The notes beneath the pieces were generated by a model. It worked only from the letters and a program-made list of their open reading frames with translations. It did not search any database and was not told where the DNA came from. Below are positions 30,352 to 42,700 of a stretch of DNA of 64,000 bases, one piece after another; within the stretch, counting starts at the first letter, position 1, and every line of letters begins with the position of its first letter. Origin of the DNA: Monocercomonoides exilis (taxonomy: Eukaryota > Preaxostyla > Oxymonadida > Polymastigidae). Where the stretch lies: contig LSRY02000007.1 of the NCBI GenBank assembly GCA_001643675.2, forward strand, positions 501,001-565,000, read 5' to 3'. The position numbers and the translations under genes were made by a program.

Positions 30352-33012
30352 CCTCTGCGACAGAAAAAGATTTGGATGTTTATGTCGGTCGAAATTGTTC
30401 ACATGTGTCGAGGTCTTTTATTTTTTATTTATTTATTTATTTATTATTTATTTATTTTTTTAAATTAAGTTTCGGGTTAATTTCATTTTTTATTCTTTAT
30501 TTTTAAAAATTGTTGTTGATTTTTTATTAAAAATTATATATAAAGTTTTTTTTCTTGCTAAATTTAAATAATATCAACTCAAAATATTGATGTGGGAGAG
30601 ATCAAAATAGAAAATAATTTAATGACTTGCTAATCCGTACATAAATGTTGCTTCCTGTCCATTTTCAGATTAATTATCATGTATCTTTTTCAGATCTTAT
30701 TTATTTTTTTAAATTATCGTTTGAATCTATTTGTTATCAAAATATTAACAAACTGTTTTTTTGTAATTCAAAGCATTCATTCAAAAGCAAAAACAGCTGT
30801 TTCAATAGATTGTAACAAAATTTGATGTGCATTTTACAGAAAAAACAAGCCCGCGCTACAAAATTCACGAGATTGATGGTTTTAAATTTGAAGAACGAAC
30901 ATTCAGACTGCTTTTATTTCGTTTTTACAGAAACACGCAGAGAAAATGAATCATATTATTCCGAAAAACAATAATGATAGGCAAACAAGTTAATAACAGG
31001 ATAAAAAAAGAAATTTTGTTGAATTCTTGTATTTTCAAATGGAACTTTTCTTTTGAAATATTTGACGCTTGTCGTTCAACTTTGTAAATGCGACAATGTG
31101 ATTTCAGAACAGAAAACAAAGAACTGACAAAGGCCAAATGCAGACAGAGTTTGCAATTCATCTCTTTCCAATGAAGTTAATGAATATTGGTCGTATGCAC
31201 CTGGAAACTGACGGTCGATCCAAAGCCTCAAGAGGATCCTCATCCAGCGTTTAACCCCAAGTGACATCGTGTTCACAATTTCCGATGCTTTCGACTTTGA
31301 GGCCGACACCGATTATGGATACCGTAGCTGCTTCAAACGCAAATTTATCACTGCTTCATCAAATGCAACAGCAACACACACACAAACACAACAATAGTTG
31401 AGCAAGCAAATATTAAATTGTTCCTGTATTCAGAACTGCATTTTAATTTCTTCTAAAAGAAAAATGATAATTTTCTGTCTTTGGTTCAGGGAACTTAAAA
31501 TGATCCAATTTCGCATTTTATGTTTGTTAAAATAGTAAATAATCATACAAAGCATTATTTCGCTTTAATTTATCTACACTTCAATTTCCTCTTTGATTTT
31601 TGTTTAATGATTATTTTGTATTTATTTCTTATCCTTAAAGCTTATGCAATTTTCTTCACTTCTCAATTTCATTCGCATAATCACATTTTCAAAAGGTTGC
31701 TGAAATGAAAGCTGAAACAAATAAAGCTCTAAATTCTCCCCGATTCAACGAATTTTTTGGAAATATTGAACAATTTATTTTTTTTGAAAAAAGGAATGAC
31801 TCGATATAATTGAGTGATTAAAAAGTTATTTCTGAACTTGGAAAAACGATTTCACGATGCTTCCTGAGAAATTCTTTTTGCTAAAGTTCCATCTCAAGCA
31901 AGAAGATGCGCTTTCAAACTCTATCCAATTTCTTGAAACAAAATTTAGATTATTCGTTAAAGAATAGATCCATAGATGAAAAAAAATTCTTCTTTGCAAA
32001 TTGCAAAAAAGAGAATTGTTGAATTTGCAGTCATTGAGTTCTTTTAAATTTCGAAATAATTGTTCAACAAAAAATCACAAAATCAATACAAACATAACAA
32101 AATGACATAATAACCTAAAAGGATTTTCAAAAACACAGCAGTTCGATGAAGCAATTGACAATATTGTTCATTTAACATATATTTTCCTTTCAAATTGGTT
32201 TTTCGTAGATGGAGAACTATCTTCAAAAAATCAAGCACATTCAAAAAACTTTCCGTTCTTTTGTTTTCATCACTCTTGCACTTTGGTTATCCAATCAATG
32301 CAGTCACTTCCTTCAATTAATAGCATTTCTCTTCAGCAAGTATTGAAACGCTGTGGATCAAGAAATAAGGTCATCTCTCAAACATCCTCTTCAAACTTGT
32401 ATCGCTTGAAATAAACATTTAACTTATAAAACTATTCATATTTTTAGATTCATTTCTTGTTGCATACGTCAAGATCGTTCAAGCACTCATAATGTGGCTG
32501 TGTCGATTTGTTTTGAGTAATTTTTAACAAATAACGTTTTTTATCATAGAGTTTTAATAAACCTATGAAAATATAATGAAACAAACAACTTCTTTTTCAT
32601 TTTTCATATTTTTCAGATTTTATTTATTCCTTATTAAATCGTGAGATAAAAGATACTGTTTCTCAGAAAAAAATGATTTAAAAATATTGATCAGTTCAAC
32701 AGGTTGATCTTTTGAACGACTGATCTTTGTCAATCGACCGATCTTTGTCTTCGACTGATCTCGACAAAGATCTGTCGATGAGCCATAATAAAAATAACTG
32801 TTTAAGAAAAAATGGAAAAATTGTGAGAATTCATTTCAATTTTATATTATAAATATTCTATGATATTTGAAAAAATAAAAAAAAAATTTGTGTTTTTAAA
32901 AAATAAAAAGTCAAAATAATTAATATTTGAAAAAATTAATAAAAAATTTAACTCGATTGAATTGTCGGTCGACTTGTCGAGTCATATGAAAAATGTCGGT
33001 CTGTCGCAGAGG
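30352..33012. mobile_element. Putative DNA element bounded by short inverted repeats
   Basis: The left end near 30352 reads CCTCTGCGACAGA and the right end near 33000-33012 reads its reverse complement over 12-13 bases (CTGTCGCAGAGG). The subterminal regions on both sides contain several GTCGG/GTCGA words. A TA target duplication is possible but not clean. The interior is AT-rich and has no convincing gene. One frame on the minus strand (31309-31076) contains RWMRILLRLWIDRQFPGAYDQY and could be a decayed fragment. This may be a degenerate DNA transposon, or a chance pair of short repeats. Confidence 0.35.
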
Positions 33013-34059
33013 TATACATTTTAGAAATAATTACCATTTCATTTTGCCCATTGAAGTTAATCTTGATTGTTCTTTGAAAATTGTCAAAAACAATAATCTT
33101 TAAAAATTTTTCAAATAAACATATTGATAGACAAACAACCTGTTGAATCAACTTTTAAAAATTAGAAATATTCTTTTTTGATATGAATAAATTCTTTCAC
33201 CAGAAAAATTAAATCAATGAACAAAAATAAAAATTAGTTTACGTGTCAAACATTTGATTCTCCAATCTTTTTTTTTCACGTTCGTTGAAGAAAACATTAT
33301 CAATACAATTTTTTACCATCAAAAAAAATAATTTGAAGGAAAAGTGAAATTATTTGTGCAATATCTTTTTCTTTAATATTACCAACTGCAAAAGTTTTGA
33401 TAGAGTTCAGTGAAACAGGTTTGCTCCGAGAAAATGAGTATTGTTCACGATTTATGGGCGGTTTAAGTGAGAACTTCGCCCTCCCAAATATGACGTGGAA
33501 AAAAGGGCGAGATGAAAATATAGACAATAACATGTTAAATAATAAAAAGTGTACTATGAATTGTCCGCTTCACTTCACCGCCGACTTCGCCTTTTTGCCT
33601 TGGTCACGAAGACCAGAGGGCAGGGGACACCGCCCCTCGGAGCTCTCTCCTGCAGACCGTGCAGGGATCCGGTGAGGCGAGTGTTCTGTTCGGAGCAGAA
33701 AGAAAAACCACATTCGCTTTCGCGAGGCGTGGAAAAGAAAACTGCATGTGATGCGCTCTGCCTCCCGCTCTTCTGCTGCATCAGCAGAGCAACCCCAATC
33801 ATCACACACTGTGTGGGCTAGTCTGACTCTTCTCTTCGCAACTTGTTCGGTAACAATTAAAGGAATAGGATTATTCTTAAAACTTTTTATTCATTCCATG
33901 TTTCTCAATACAGGTTATAGGAGCGCTAAATCTTTCTGGGCTGTTACTCTTTTCGTCTCTCCTCTGATATCTCGCCCTTTTTCTCGTCATCTTCCTTCCA
34001 ATATGTTTCTCATTTTCGCACCCAGCCGCCTATCGTCTCTCCATCCGCATTCGTATTAT

Positions 34060-34149
34060 CTCGGAGCAAACCTGTCTCACTGCGTTCTATCAATTCGCAA
34101 TAGAGCGAATCTACGAACGCAATGTGCAGGTTTGCTCCTTAATAATGAG
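34060..34149. repeat. Internal complementary region (ICR), copy A
   Basis: The first 33 bases (CTCGGAGCAAACCTG...TTCTATCA) are the reverse complement of the element's outer end at 33395-33427. The remainder (ATTCGCAATAGAGCGAAT...CAATAATGAG-like) is the reverse complement of the other outer end at about 37681-37737. It therefore equals the inverse of a circle junction formed by joining both ends, the hallmark of DIRS-1-type elements, in which it templates circularisation. Confidence 0.85.
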
Positions 34150-34640
34150 TCTTGAAAACCCTCTCTATTTCTGCCATAGTGATCTTAAACCTTCTTGGCT
34201 ATCACGATATTGTGCGGCAGATGTTCAGAGAGCCTGCGGATGAAGGTGCGGGCACAGTCTCTACTCCATCTTTTTTTTGGGTGCTTTCTGAAACATTCTC
34301 GACCGGGAATTCGATTCTTTTGAGTTCTTTATCATCCGTCCTTTTCTTCTCATACCACGCTTCCTCCGGTCTGTGCCCTTCTTTCTCTGTGAGGCAGTGT
34401 GTTTGCTTCCAGTCAGCTCGCTAACGCTGCTGGGAATTATGAGGGGTGTTCTCCGACACTAGGGTGGTCGGGATAAGTTGTGTTGTGATTGAGTTCTTTC
34501 TCTTAACTTTCTCTCTTCTCAACTCGGTAAGTCGAGTCTCTTTTACTTCTTTCCTTTACTCAAATCTTCATCTCCTCCAACTTCCGAAGTATTTTTGGTG
34601 AAATCTTTCATCTCTAATTTTACTTTCTCGGTTTTCATTA

Positions 34641-35637
34641 CCTTCCTTTCTCTGTCCTTCTCCGACTTTTCCACTTCTCCGCAAAGGGGTCCTGGGCTGC
34701 CGGTTGCCTCCAGGATTTATTTTGTATTTTAAACCGGAAAACTGAAAAGCATTCCTGGGCAAATCTTGAACCTGGAGCACATCTCGCGCACGCATTGATT
34801 GCTTTCTTATATACTCTCTCTCGTTTTGCTAAGTGCGATATCACTGCATATCTGATCGAGAACGCAGAAGATATGTCTGGTATTCGTTCTCTCTCATCAT
34901 AGCCACAAACTCTTCTTCCATTCTTTGCAAAATTGTAGATTGCTTCTCTCTTACATCATCTAACGCGAGTTCATCTCTAAAATTCGTTTTTGACTAATTA
35001 ATACATCGTTGGAGTGCTCAAACAACATTGATACGTGGGCAAAAATAGTTATTAATAACGAATTTTATAGTCTCCCCTCCTGACGACTTGGTTTGAACCT
35101 GTGTCAGTTCTGTATTATTTCAAAGTGTAGAACATTCCATCCACATTCTCTCCAGCTCCGCTGGTCTAAATGCTCCAAAAATCATTAAAAGGATGAGGGC
35201 TCTCCTCTGGAGTATTTGTGGGTCTATATAATTCTTTGTGGCTTCTTCCCATTTTGTTATAATTGCAAAATCCCACATTGGTTTTCATCATTTGCCCTAA
35301 CTCGGCTTCTCTCTCACATAAGTTTTTAAAAATATATCTGTATCTTTCACATCAATCGTCAGACGAATCGCTCCACTTGAAAGATTAGCATTCGATAGGT
35401 TCTCAATAAATCTTGCTATAATTCACTTGGCATCTTTCTCTATGAGGGGTCTGTTTCATCTATTCTTTTTCTATCCAAAAATTGTTTAAATTTTCTCAGC
35501 GATCTCCACGTATCCGTTTCGTTCTTTTGATTAGTCAATATTGCTGCTGATATATCCTTCACTCCAACGTCTTCTCCCCATGTTTGAAAAAGGTCCCTTC
35601 TTCGACATTCTCCTCTCCAGTCTAACACTAATGACAT
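34641..35637 (-). pseudogene. Tyrosine recombinase pseudogene, copy A
   Basis: Mirror copy of the recombinase remnant in copy B (59569-60565). It shows the same core-binding fragment (DTWRSLRKFKQFLDRKR), the same box I (LILLMIFGAFRPAEL) and box II (SIRYAVISHLA), and the same set of in-frame stops and frameshift. It cannot make an intact enzyme. Confidence 0.75.
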
Positions 35638-35906
35638 CTCATGGGGGTAACTTCAAGTCATCATTTCTCACCTCTTTAGAGATCAATCCGATGTTTCTCA
35701 ATAACGGACCAGCACAATCTCGTTTTTAAACAATTCTTTCTTTTCTCTTCCTTTTCAGAGAGGATAGTCTCCAAGTACATCCGCAGTGCACCGGAGCAAT
35801 CGGTTCTGAAATTGTATCAAGTCTTCTCGGTGCGATTGTTTGAAATATCTCTGCGACTTTTTACACTCTCAGTGCATAGTCCCGCTTCTTCTAAGTCCGG
35901 CTGAGT

Positions 35907-37458
35907 GCGTCTATCAGCATTTAAGCTGAGATATGCGGAGTCTTCTTTGATAGATTTCCGCCGCACTATGCGGCTTCTTTCTGTATCCGCCTCTCGCGGT
36001 CTTCCGCGGTCTCATGCTCTATATTCTCCTCGCGATTCTTCGCGGATTACACCTCTTCAATTTTTCGAAAAGTTTCGCGGGTACTGTATCTGCACCTATC
36101 TTTCGAAACTGCACTGTTTCTTATCCTATTATCGATTCGTAATTTCTCTCAATTTCTTTCTCTAACCTTTTTTCACAGCAAACTCAGCTTTCTCTTCCCT
36201 CAAACCCTTTCGATCAAAAAGCAATTTGTCACTCAATAATAATCTCGCGACAATACACGGCTCTCTTATATCTCTCAGTCCCGTTATATTTCGCGGTTTC
36301 ACTTATGTGAAAATTTCTTTAATAATGAATCGTTTCATTTCTTATTATAAATTAATGATATTTCACTTCTTTTGTTTTGATATTGTTTCGTAATACAGCT
36401 TGTCAATATCTCCTTTGCAAAGCCTATCGATTTACTGCGCTTTCTATCTCTATTATCATCTCGCTGCGAAGCGCGGTTCTCTGCTCTATCTCCTCACATG
36501 ATCTCGCGATAAAACGCGGTTTCTCTCTTTCATCTCTTGGTCTGGTGGCAGAGCGCGGCTCTATTTTCTATCTCCATTCTCATGATCACAAAACTTAACG
36601 TTGCTTTGTTCTTTGTTACAATCTCTTGAATATGCGCAGCTTCATTTCAATTATATATATATTTTTTGTAATAAAATTATCCCTCTATTAATATCTCGCT
36701 GCAACGTGTGTATCGATTTTCGCATAAATAATTGTTATATATATATGTAAATGTATATCTTGTTACTGTATTAATCTATTTCTCGCAGTACTGCGCATCT
36801 CTTTTCCCTAATCTTCATTCAGTTTTTCGTTGATACTCTTCTTATCCCTATCTCGCTTCAATACGCGGGTCTTCATTCTTCTAATCAAATCATGATCTCG
36901 CGGCAAAGCGCGGCTCTTTTTCCCTCATAAATTTCTTCGATATTTTGTAGATTCTCCATTTATCTATATCTCGCGGCAAAGCGCGGCTCTTTTTCCCATT
37001 TTGTCTTCATTAATATTTTCTCTATTTTGTATTTTTATTCTTTGGAATAATCTTCTGAGAATGCACAGCTTCACTTCAATAAATTATCTTTCAATTGAAA
37101 ACTAGTTCTTTCTTAAAAATAATCTCTTTGCAATTAATGGATCTATCTTTTTTGATTCTTGATGTTTCAAGTGATTCCTTAATTTAACTATATCTCGCTT
37201 CAATATGCTGTTCTTATTCCTTTCAAATAAACAAAATATTATGTAGTTTTTTTCTTTTTTAAAGTCTATAAAATATCATATCTTCATTTTGTTTAAATAT
37301 CTCACGATTTCTCGTGATTTCAGTTTCTGAAATTGTCATGTGGCACAACGCTTTACTAATTTAAATAATTATCTCACTATGTTTTGCAGCTTCTGTTATT
37401 GATATTATCTCTTCAAAATGCGCGGCTCTCTGTTCAATTCTTTCGGCTGTGCACTATC
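35907..37458 (-). repeat. Array of 14-nt palindromic (hairpin) units, copy A
   Basis: Mirror copy of the array at 57750-59300. On the plus strand the units read as TCTCGC-x6-GCGCGG-like words followed by CTCT, for example TCTCGCGGCAAAGCGCGG near 36971. See copy B for the alignment of units and pairing. Confidence 0.75.
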
Positions 37459-37857
37459 TTCTATTCCGAATGATGTCTAACATGTTCAGATCCTGGAAAT
37501 TCTTCGATAATAATTTTCACTCTTTTCAGTTTCAAAAATAGATCTAATTCTTTTCCATCTCCGTCTCTGTGTTTTATAATAACAGTATCTTGTGTCATCT
37601 ACACAGCGGACAATGGTATGTAATAGAAATAAAATTGTTGGCGAAGTTTGATCTGAAACCGCCCATAAATCGTGATCAATGCTCATTATTGAGGAGCAAA
37701 CCTGCTCCTTGCGTTCGTAGATTCGCTCTATTGCGAATATATGACTGAACAATGTTTGGGTGATGAACCAAAAGCAGTTATTAGCAAGTTTAAGGAAATT
37801 TGGACAAAGGAAACTAAGAAAAGCATCATGTCATTGAAGATTTTGCGTTAGTGGCGA

Positions 37858-38431
37858 AATGATTATTCTTGTCAGTTCTTTTCTTTTTTTGGTTGCAGGA
37901 ACGATAATGGTTACAATTGGAGGTAGCATATCTGGCACGGCTTCTTTAGTATGCTGGGTGACTCTTGTGGTTATAGGTTGTGGTTTTCTCGTTGAGTAGG
38001 TTGTTTTTTTATTCCTGTTTTTTTGTGATGAAATCTGTTTCGTATTTGGAAATGTGGTACCGTTGGATAGCAAGTATTTTGAGTCGGAGATTAGAGAAGT
38101 GATGCACCGATGCATTGAGAAAAGGGTGCTGTGCAAGGTTGACAGAAAGGAATTTCAATGGATTTTAACGAGAAAGGAAAGAAAGCATGAGGAGGAAAGA
38201 AAAATGAAGATTGAATTGGAAAACAAACAAAAATTGGAAAAAGAAATGAGGCGAAGAGTAGAAATAGAAATGGAAAGAATACAAATGGAACAAGCCATGT
38301 GCGGATATGCTGTGGATGGAAATGGATGCAATGCAATAGCACCTGCAAGCACAAGTACAGTTCTTGTTAAAATTGACGCTGAATATTCAAAGAATAACAA
38401 TGACAATGAAAGAGAATTTTTTATAAAGTGA
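37858..38431 (+). pseudogene. Small membrane/coiled-coil protein locus with an in-frame TAG
   Basis: From ATG 37858 a short frame encodes two hydrophobic segments (ILVSSFLFLVAGTIMVTIGG and TASLVCWVTLVVIGCGFLVE), then TAG. The same frame reopens at once with a third hydrophobic stretch (VVFLFLFF) and continues as VVPLDSKYFESEIREVMHRC into a charged coiled coil (EEERKMKIELENKQKLEKEM) to TAA at 38431. The continued frame with clear coding character on both sides suggests one gene interrupted by a stop, or two pieces joined by an intron I could not place. It begins 120 bases beyond the end of DIRS-like copy A, so upstream exons may have been lost. No family is recognised. Confidence 0.5.
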
Positions 38432-38630
38432 TTATTTTTGAAAATAATATATATGTAAAGATATGCAGTTTAAACACACTTTCTTTTTCTGTTTGAATTT
38501 TTATTACAATTTTTTGAGATTTGTTTGAGCATTTTATTTAATGAAAATTTTGGAAAATGTTTGTAGCCTTAATTTATAATTTGATTTTTATCAACTTGAA
38601 TTTTTGTCGACTACTCTGATGTCAGTTTAA

Positions 38631-38996
38631 TGGTGAGGGAAAAAACCCGCACAATGGAAAAAACCCGCATATATGACATTTTCTTTAGAATTAATCAACC
38701 AATTTCATATATGTCGAAGATTGTTGCATTTTAAGTCTTCCATTAACTTCTTTTTGTCCAATATTTCGTATTTCAATAAAAAATTCAAAAACAAAAAAAT
38801 TTGATCAAAAGATCAAAAAAGATCAAAATTTTTTGTTTTTGAATTTTTTATTGAAATACGAAATATTGGACAAAAAGAAGTTAATGGAAGACTTAAAATG
38901 CAACAATCTTCGACATATATGAAATTGGTTGATTAATTCTAAAGAAAATGTCATATGTGCGGGTTTTTTCCATTGTGCGGGTTTTTTCCCTCACCA
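38631..38996. mobile_element. 366-bp near-perfect palindrome (foldback/MITE-like)
   Basis: The arms of about 176 bases are reverse complements with only about two differences around a short GATC-containing centre. The ends read TGGTGAGGG...CCCTCACCA and are flanked by TAA on both sides, a possible 3-bp target duplication. Each end has a tandem GGAAAAAACCCGCA word. It can fold into one long hairpin; it carries no open frame of note. Confidence 0.85.
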
Positions 38997-39766
38997 TAAT
39001 AAATATTTTTCATGCTCATGTCTTTACAAGGAGATTTATAAATAATCATTTTCAAAACTGTTTATAAGAGTTTGTTGAGTTTTATATGTCTAAATTTTTT
39101 TGTAAAGTTCCTTTTGTTAAATTTTCAAATAAAGAAAAAATTTCATATTTTGATCAAATTTATGTTCCCAATTATGAAACTTCACAAAAACGGTAATGAT
39201 AACATTCTTTTGGATTTGTTTCCATTATGGTGAAGTTTCTTGAGTAGGAACAAAAAATTGATGAAAATATTATATTTTTATTTTATTTTAAAATTAAATA
39301 AAAGGAACTTTTCAAAAAAATTTTAACATATGACAATTTTCTTTTCAATTTTTTTATTAATTTCAATCTTTGATGTTTTTTTTTCTTTGAATTAACAGTG
39401 CACTTTTCCTTGAAGAAATTTCAAATTCAAATTTTTTAAATGCATTTCATTGCGAATGAATTTATCGAATCAATCAAAAACATTTTTGAAAATTCAATGA
39501 TTAAACGTTCATATTTAAATATTCAAATAAAAGGAAAAAGGCGATAATTCAATTTTCAAAAAATTAAAAGAGTAACTTTCAAAAAAAATTGCATCAATCA
39601 TGTACTTACGAATAGTTGTAAAATGAAACCCACAAAGCTTAATAAAAAGCAAAATACACAAAAACATTTTCAGAAATACATGTACAAATGAAGATTTCAC
39701 ATAATCACAAAAAATACTTTTCAAATAATTTCATAAAAAATAACCCTAAATATTCAATTGGAGAAG
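38997..39766. other. AT-rich spacer 3' of the TPS/TPP gene
   Basis: About 770 bases with no supported gene. It is the downstream region of the minus-strand TPS/TPP gene and separates it from the palindrome. Confidence 0.5.
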
Positions 39767-42700
39767 TTAGTAATGAGGGCCAATGCTCCCTGACTCAATG
39801 CGTCTGAAGTCTGTGTTTCCTTTGGCTTGTGTGAAAATTCCTGTGTCGCTGTCTGAATCCTCCTCTGAAAGTGCATCTTCTCCTTCCACTGTCGCATGCC
39901 CTTCGCTTTCTGAAGCAGACAACGAAGACTCTGCTGCTTCAGAACTGTTCGAAAGATTGGCGCGATTTTCTTTGTGATTCTTTTTGTGAGCGTGGGCGTG
40001 AGCGTGGTCGTGTCCATGCTTCTCACTTGAGCTCTTTCCCGTGATGCGGAATGCCGGAACAAACCCTCTTCTTGCAGGCGCTGCAAACTCTTCATCAGCC
40101 GAAGTCGACGACGCAGACAAGCCAGACTTCGATTCTGCAGAAGCTGAAGAACCAGAACGTTGCGCACCTCCAACAATCACAGCTGGCCTCTGATGCGGAG
40201 CAATGCTTGTGAGGCAAGGAGAACCCACAGGCGTGAAAGTACCAGTCGCCTCGCCATACAACTCCACACCACTTTTCGCGCCTTCCTCGTGCCGCACAAG
40301 CTCCAACAGGAAATTGCACAGCTTGCTTGGATTTTCCACCCTGGCGCGCGCTTGTGATGGGCTCGACCCGACAATAACAGTCAGCGTAATCTCAGAAGGC
40401 AGCGCATTCACAAACTCAAACATGTCCTCGTCGGTTCTGTCGTCGCCACAGCAGATGACAAAATCGTCGGGCTGCAGCAGCTGCTCAGCAAGCGGAGAAA
40501 ATATCGAAGGCGATCCAGAAACAGACGAAGAGCCAGACGCCGAAAAAGCACTTCCAGAAGCAGAACGAGGCAGCGGCGCTGTCGGAGGAACAGACATTGG
40601 TTGCACCATAGAGGCCTCTTCTGATGTTGGCGTGATTGTCGGAGGAATCGAAAGCGGCACAGCATCTTCCGGGATCGGAGTAGGTGCCTGCGTCTTTGAG
40701 TGGCTGTTTGCATACAGCGACAGAAGCTTCCTCAGCATTACGCCTTTGTTCACACCTTTCAGCCTAACTTCAATCACAAACTTTCCACTGATAACTTCCA
40801 CCGGAAGTGTTGCAGCTTTCGCAGACAGGTTGAATCGCAGCTCGGCGGCCTGCCTTGCGCCAAACTCCAGCGGTGATTGGCGATAATGGAAGCAAAGAGA
40901 CGTTGGCTTCTGCTCCACAAAAGAGCCTGGCGTGTGCTCGCTGGCTGACGTGAGCAGTGGCAAAAGAACATCCATCCACGACAGGTCAATTGCATCCAAA
41001 AGAGGCCGCCACGAATTGGCATTTGAAGAAGATGTGGAAGAAGCTGATGAGGTGCTATCAGAAGATTCTGAAGAAGAAGAAGAAGAAGATAATCCTTCTG
41101 ATAAAGAATTATTTGAATCAATCGTTGAATTAAGATTTGTAGAGGATGCAGAGGCCTGAATAATTGGATTGATAGGACTGTCGCGAAACACTATGCCGTG
41201 CTCAGCCACAAGCCCCACTGGTACATCCTTAAACCAATTTCCTAGTGTCTCTCTATCTCTCCCAGATACAATGAACACTCGTGTTCTATCAAGAGCAGCA
41301 AGCTTCTTTAAAAGACTCAGCAGCTTCGGCTTTGGGGAAGCAAGGGATGGCTCCTTCACAATCTGTGTGAGTGTTCCGTCATAGTCGAGGAAAAAGAAGC
41401 GTTCACCAGTCGCATTTCGAAAAGACGTCAGCAGCGTCTGCTTTGTCATTGTTTCCTGCTCAGTAAATTGCGTCACCATCAGCGTGGGCACCTTCAGTAG
41501 GGCGTCAGTGAAAGTCTTTCCCCAGTTTGCAGCTGTATTCTTGTGCACAATCGCATAGTTTCGACGGTGCTTCATGTTTCCTTCTTCAGTTCCTTTCACT
41601 TGGAGTGCGTGATACAGAATGTCTGCACTTTCTTCAATGTTCCACGGATTGATCAGAAATGCACCTGGCATTAGCATTGCAGCACCAGCAAACTCAGATA
41701 ACACCAATTGGCCGTGTCTGTCCCTCTGCGACGCCACATATTCCAAAGCTACAAGATTCATCCCGTCTCGAACAGATGTTACAACGCACGCGTCTGCTGT
41801 CGCGTATGAAGCACATAGTTCAATTGGCGAAACAGGACGATTGATGTAATGAATGGGCATCCACTCCATTGTTGCGTATCTGCCATTAATCTCACCAACA
41901 AGTCTGTGCAGATCGTCCGTTAGTTCTTGATACTCCTTCACATCAATTCGCGAAGGCACTCCAACCTGATACAGAACAAACTTTTGCTTCATCTGAGGAT
42001 ATTTCTTTAGAAAGGCCTCGACCATTCTCATCTTGAGCAATAGGCCCTTTGTATAATCCACACGATCAACTCCAATGACAAGATGTACACCTTTAAACTG
42101 TTCTGAATACTTTGTTATCAGATCCTTAGTCTCTTGAAGATCTAATAATTTTGTCCAGTGTTGCGGATCAATGCCAATTGGAAATGCACTGACAACACTT
42201 TGCCTCCCTCTGCACGCAATGCCTGTTGATGTTGCTTCTGCATCGAGCATTACACGTTGAGTAGTTGAAACAAAGTGCTGGCAATAGTCAAAAGTGTGGA
42301 ATCCTAAGAGGGAACAATCCAATAAAGAATCAAGAAGATCGCGTCTCTGCGGAAGCGTACGAAAAAGTTCAGATGACGGAAACGGTATATGAAGGAAAAA
42401 GCCAATATTTATTGTTGGCTGTTTTTGTCTTAGGAACTGAGATACAAGCATCAATTGGTAATCGTGGATCCACACAGCATCTCCGTCTTTGTAAACATCA
42501 AGAATAGCATCAGCAAACAACTTATTTGCTGTTTGGTAGGCTTGCCATGATTTTTGATTATTTGCTTCTTGGTTAAATGGACGATAATGAAAAATTGGCC
42601 AAAGAACTTGATTTGAAAACGTGTTGTAATAAAGATCAGCAACATCATCCGGAACAAAAACTGGAATATATCCGAATTCTTTTTCAATCTGTTGCTTCAA

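Larger units (their letters stand above)
33395..37737 (-). mobile_element. DIRS-like tyrosine-recombinase element, copy A (inactive)
   Basis: About 4343 bp, running on the minus strand if read in the recombinase orientation. Its termini are imperfect inverted repeats of about 90 bp sharing AGGTTTGCTCC, then ATTG-x-TCACGATTTATGG and AACTTCGCC. An internal block (34060-34149) is complementary to both ends joined. It carries a decayed tyrosine recombinase (34641-35637) and a palindrome array (35907-37458). No reverse transcriptase or Gag is recognisable, so it is either non-autonomous or too decayed. No target duplication is seen, as expected for recombinase-integrated elements. It matches copy B (57471-61811) apart from a handful of substitutions and two single-base indels inferred from coordinate offsets. 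Confidence 0.85.

Noticed and set aside
31076-31309. Exon of the MFSD1-like gene or a separate gene (RWMRILLRLWIDRQF)
   Set aside because: No ATG, no transporter motif and no acceptable splice partner; the MFSD1 signature already starts at 30188.
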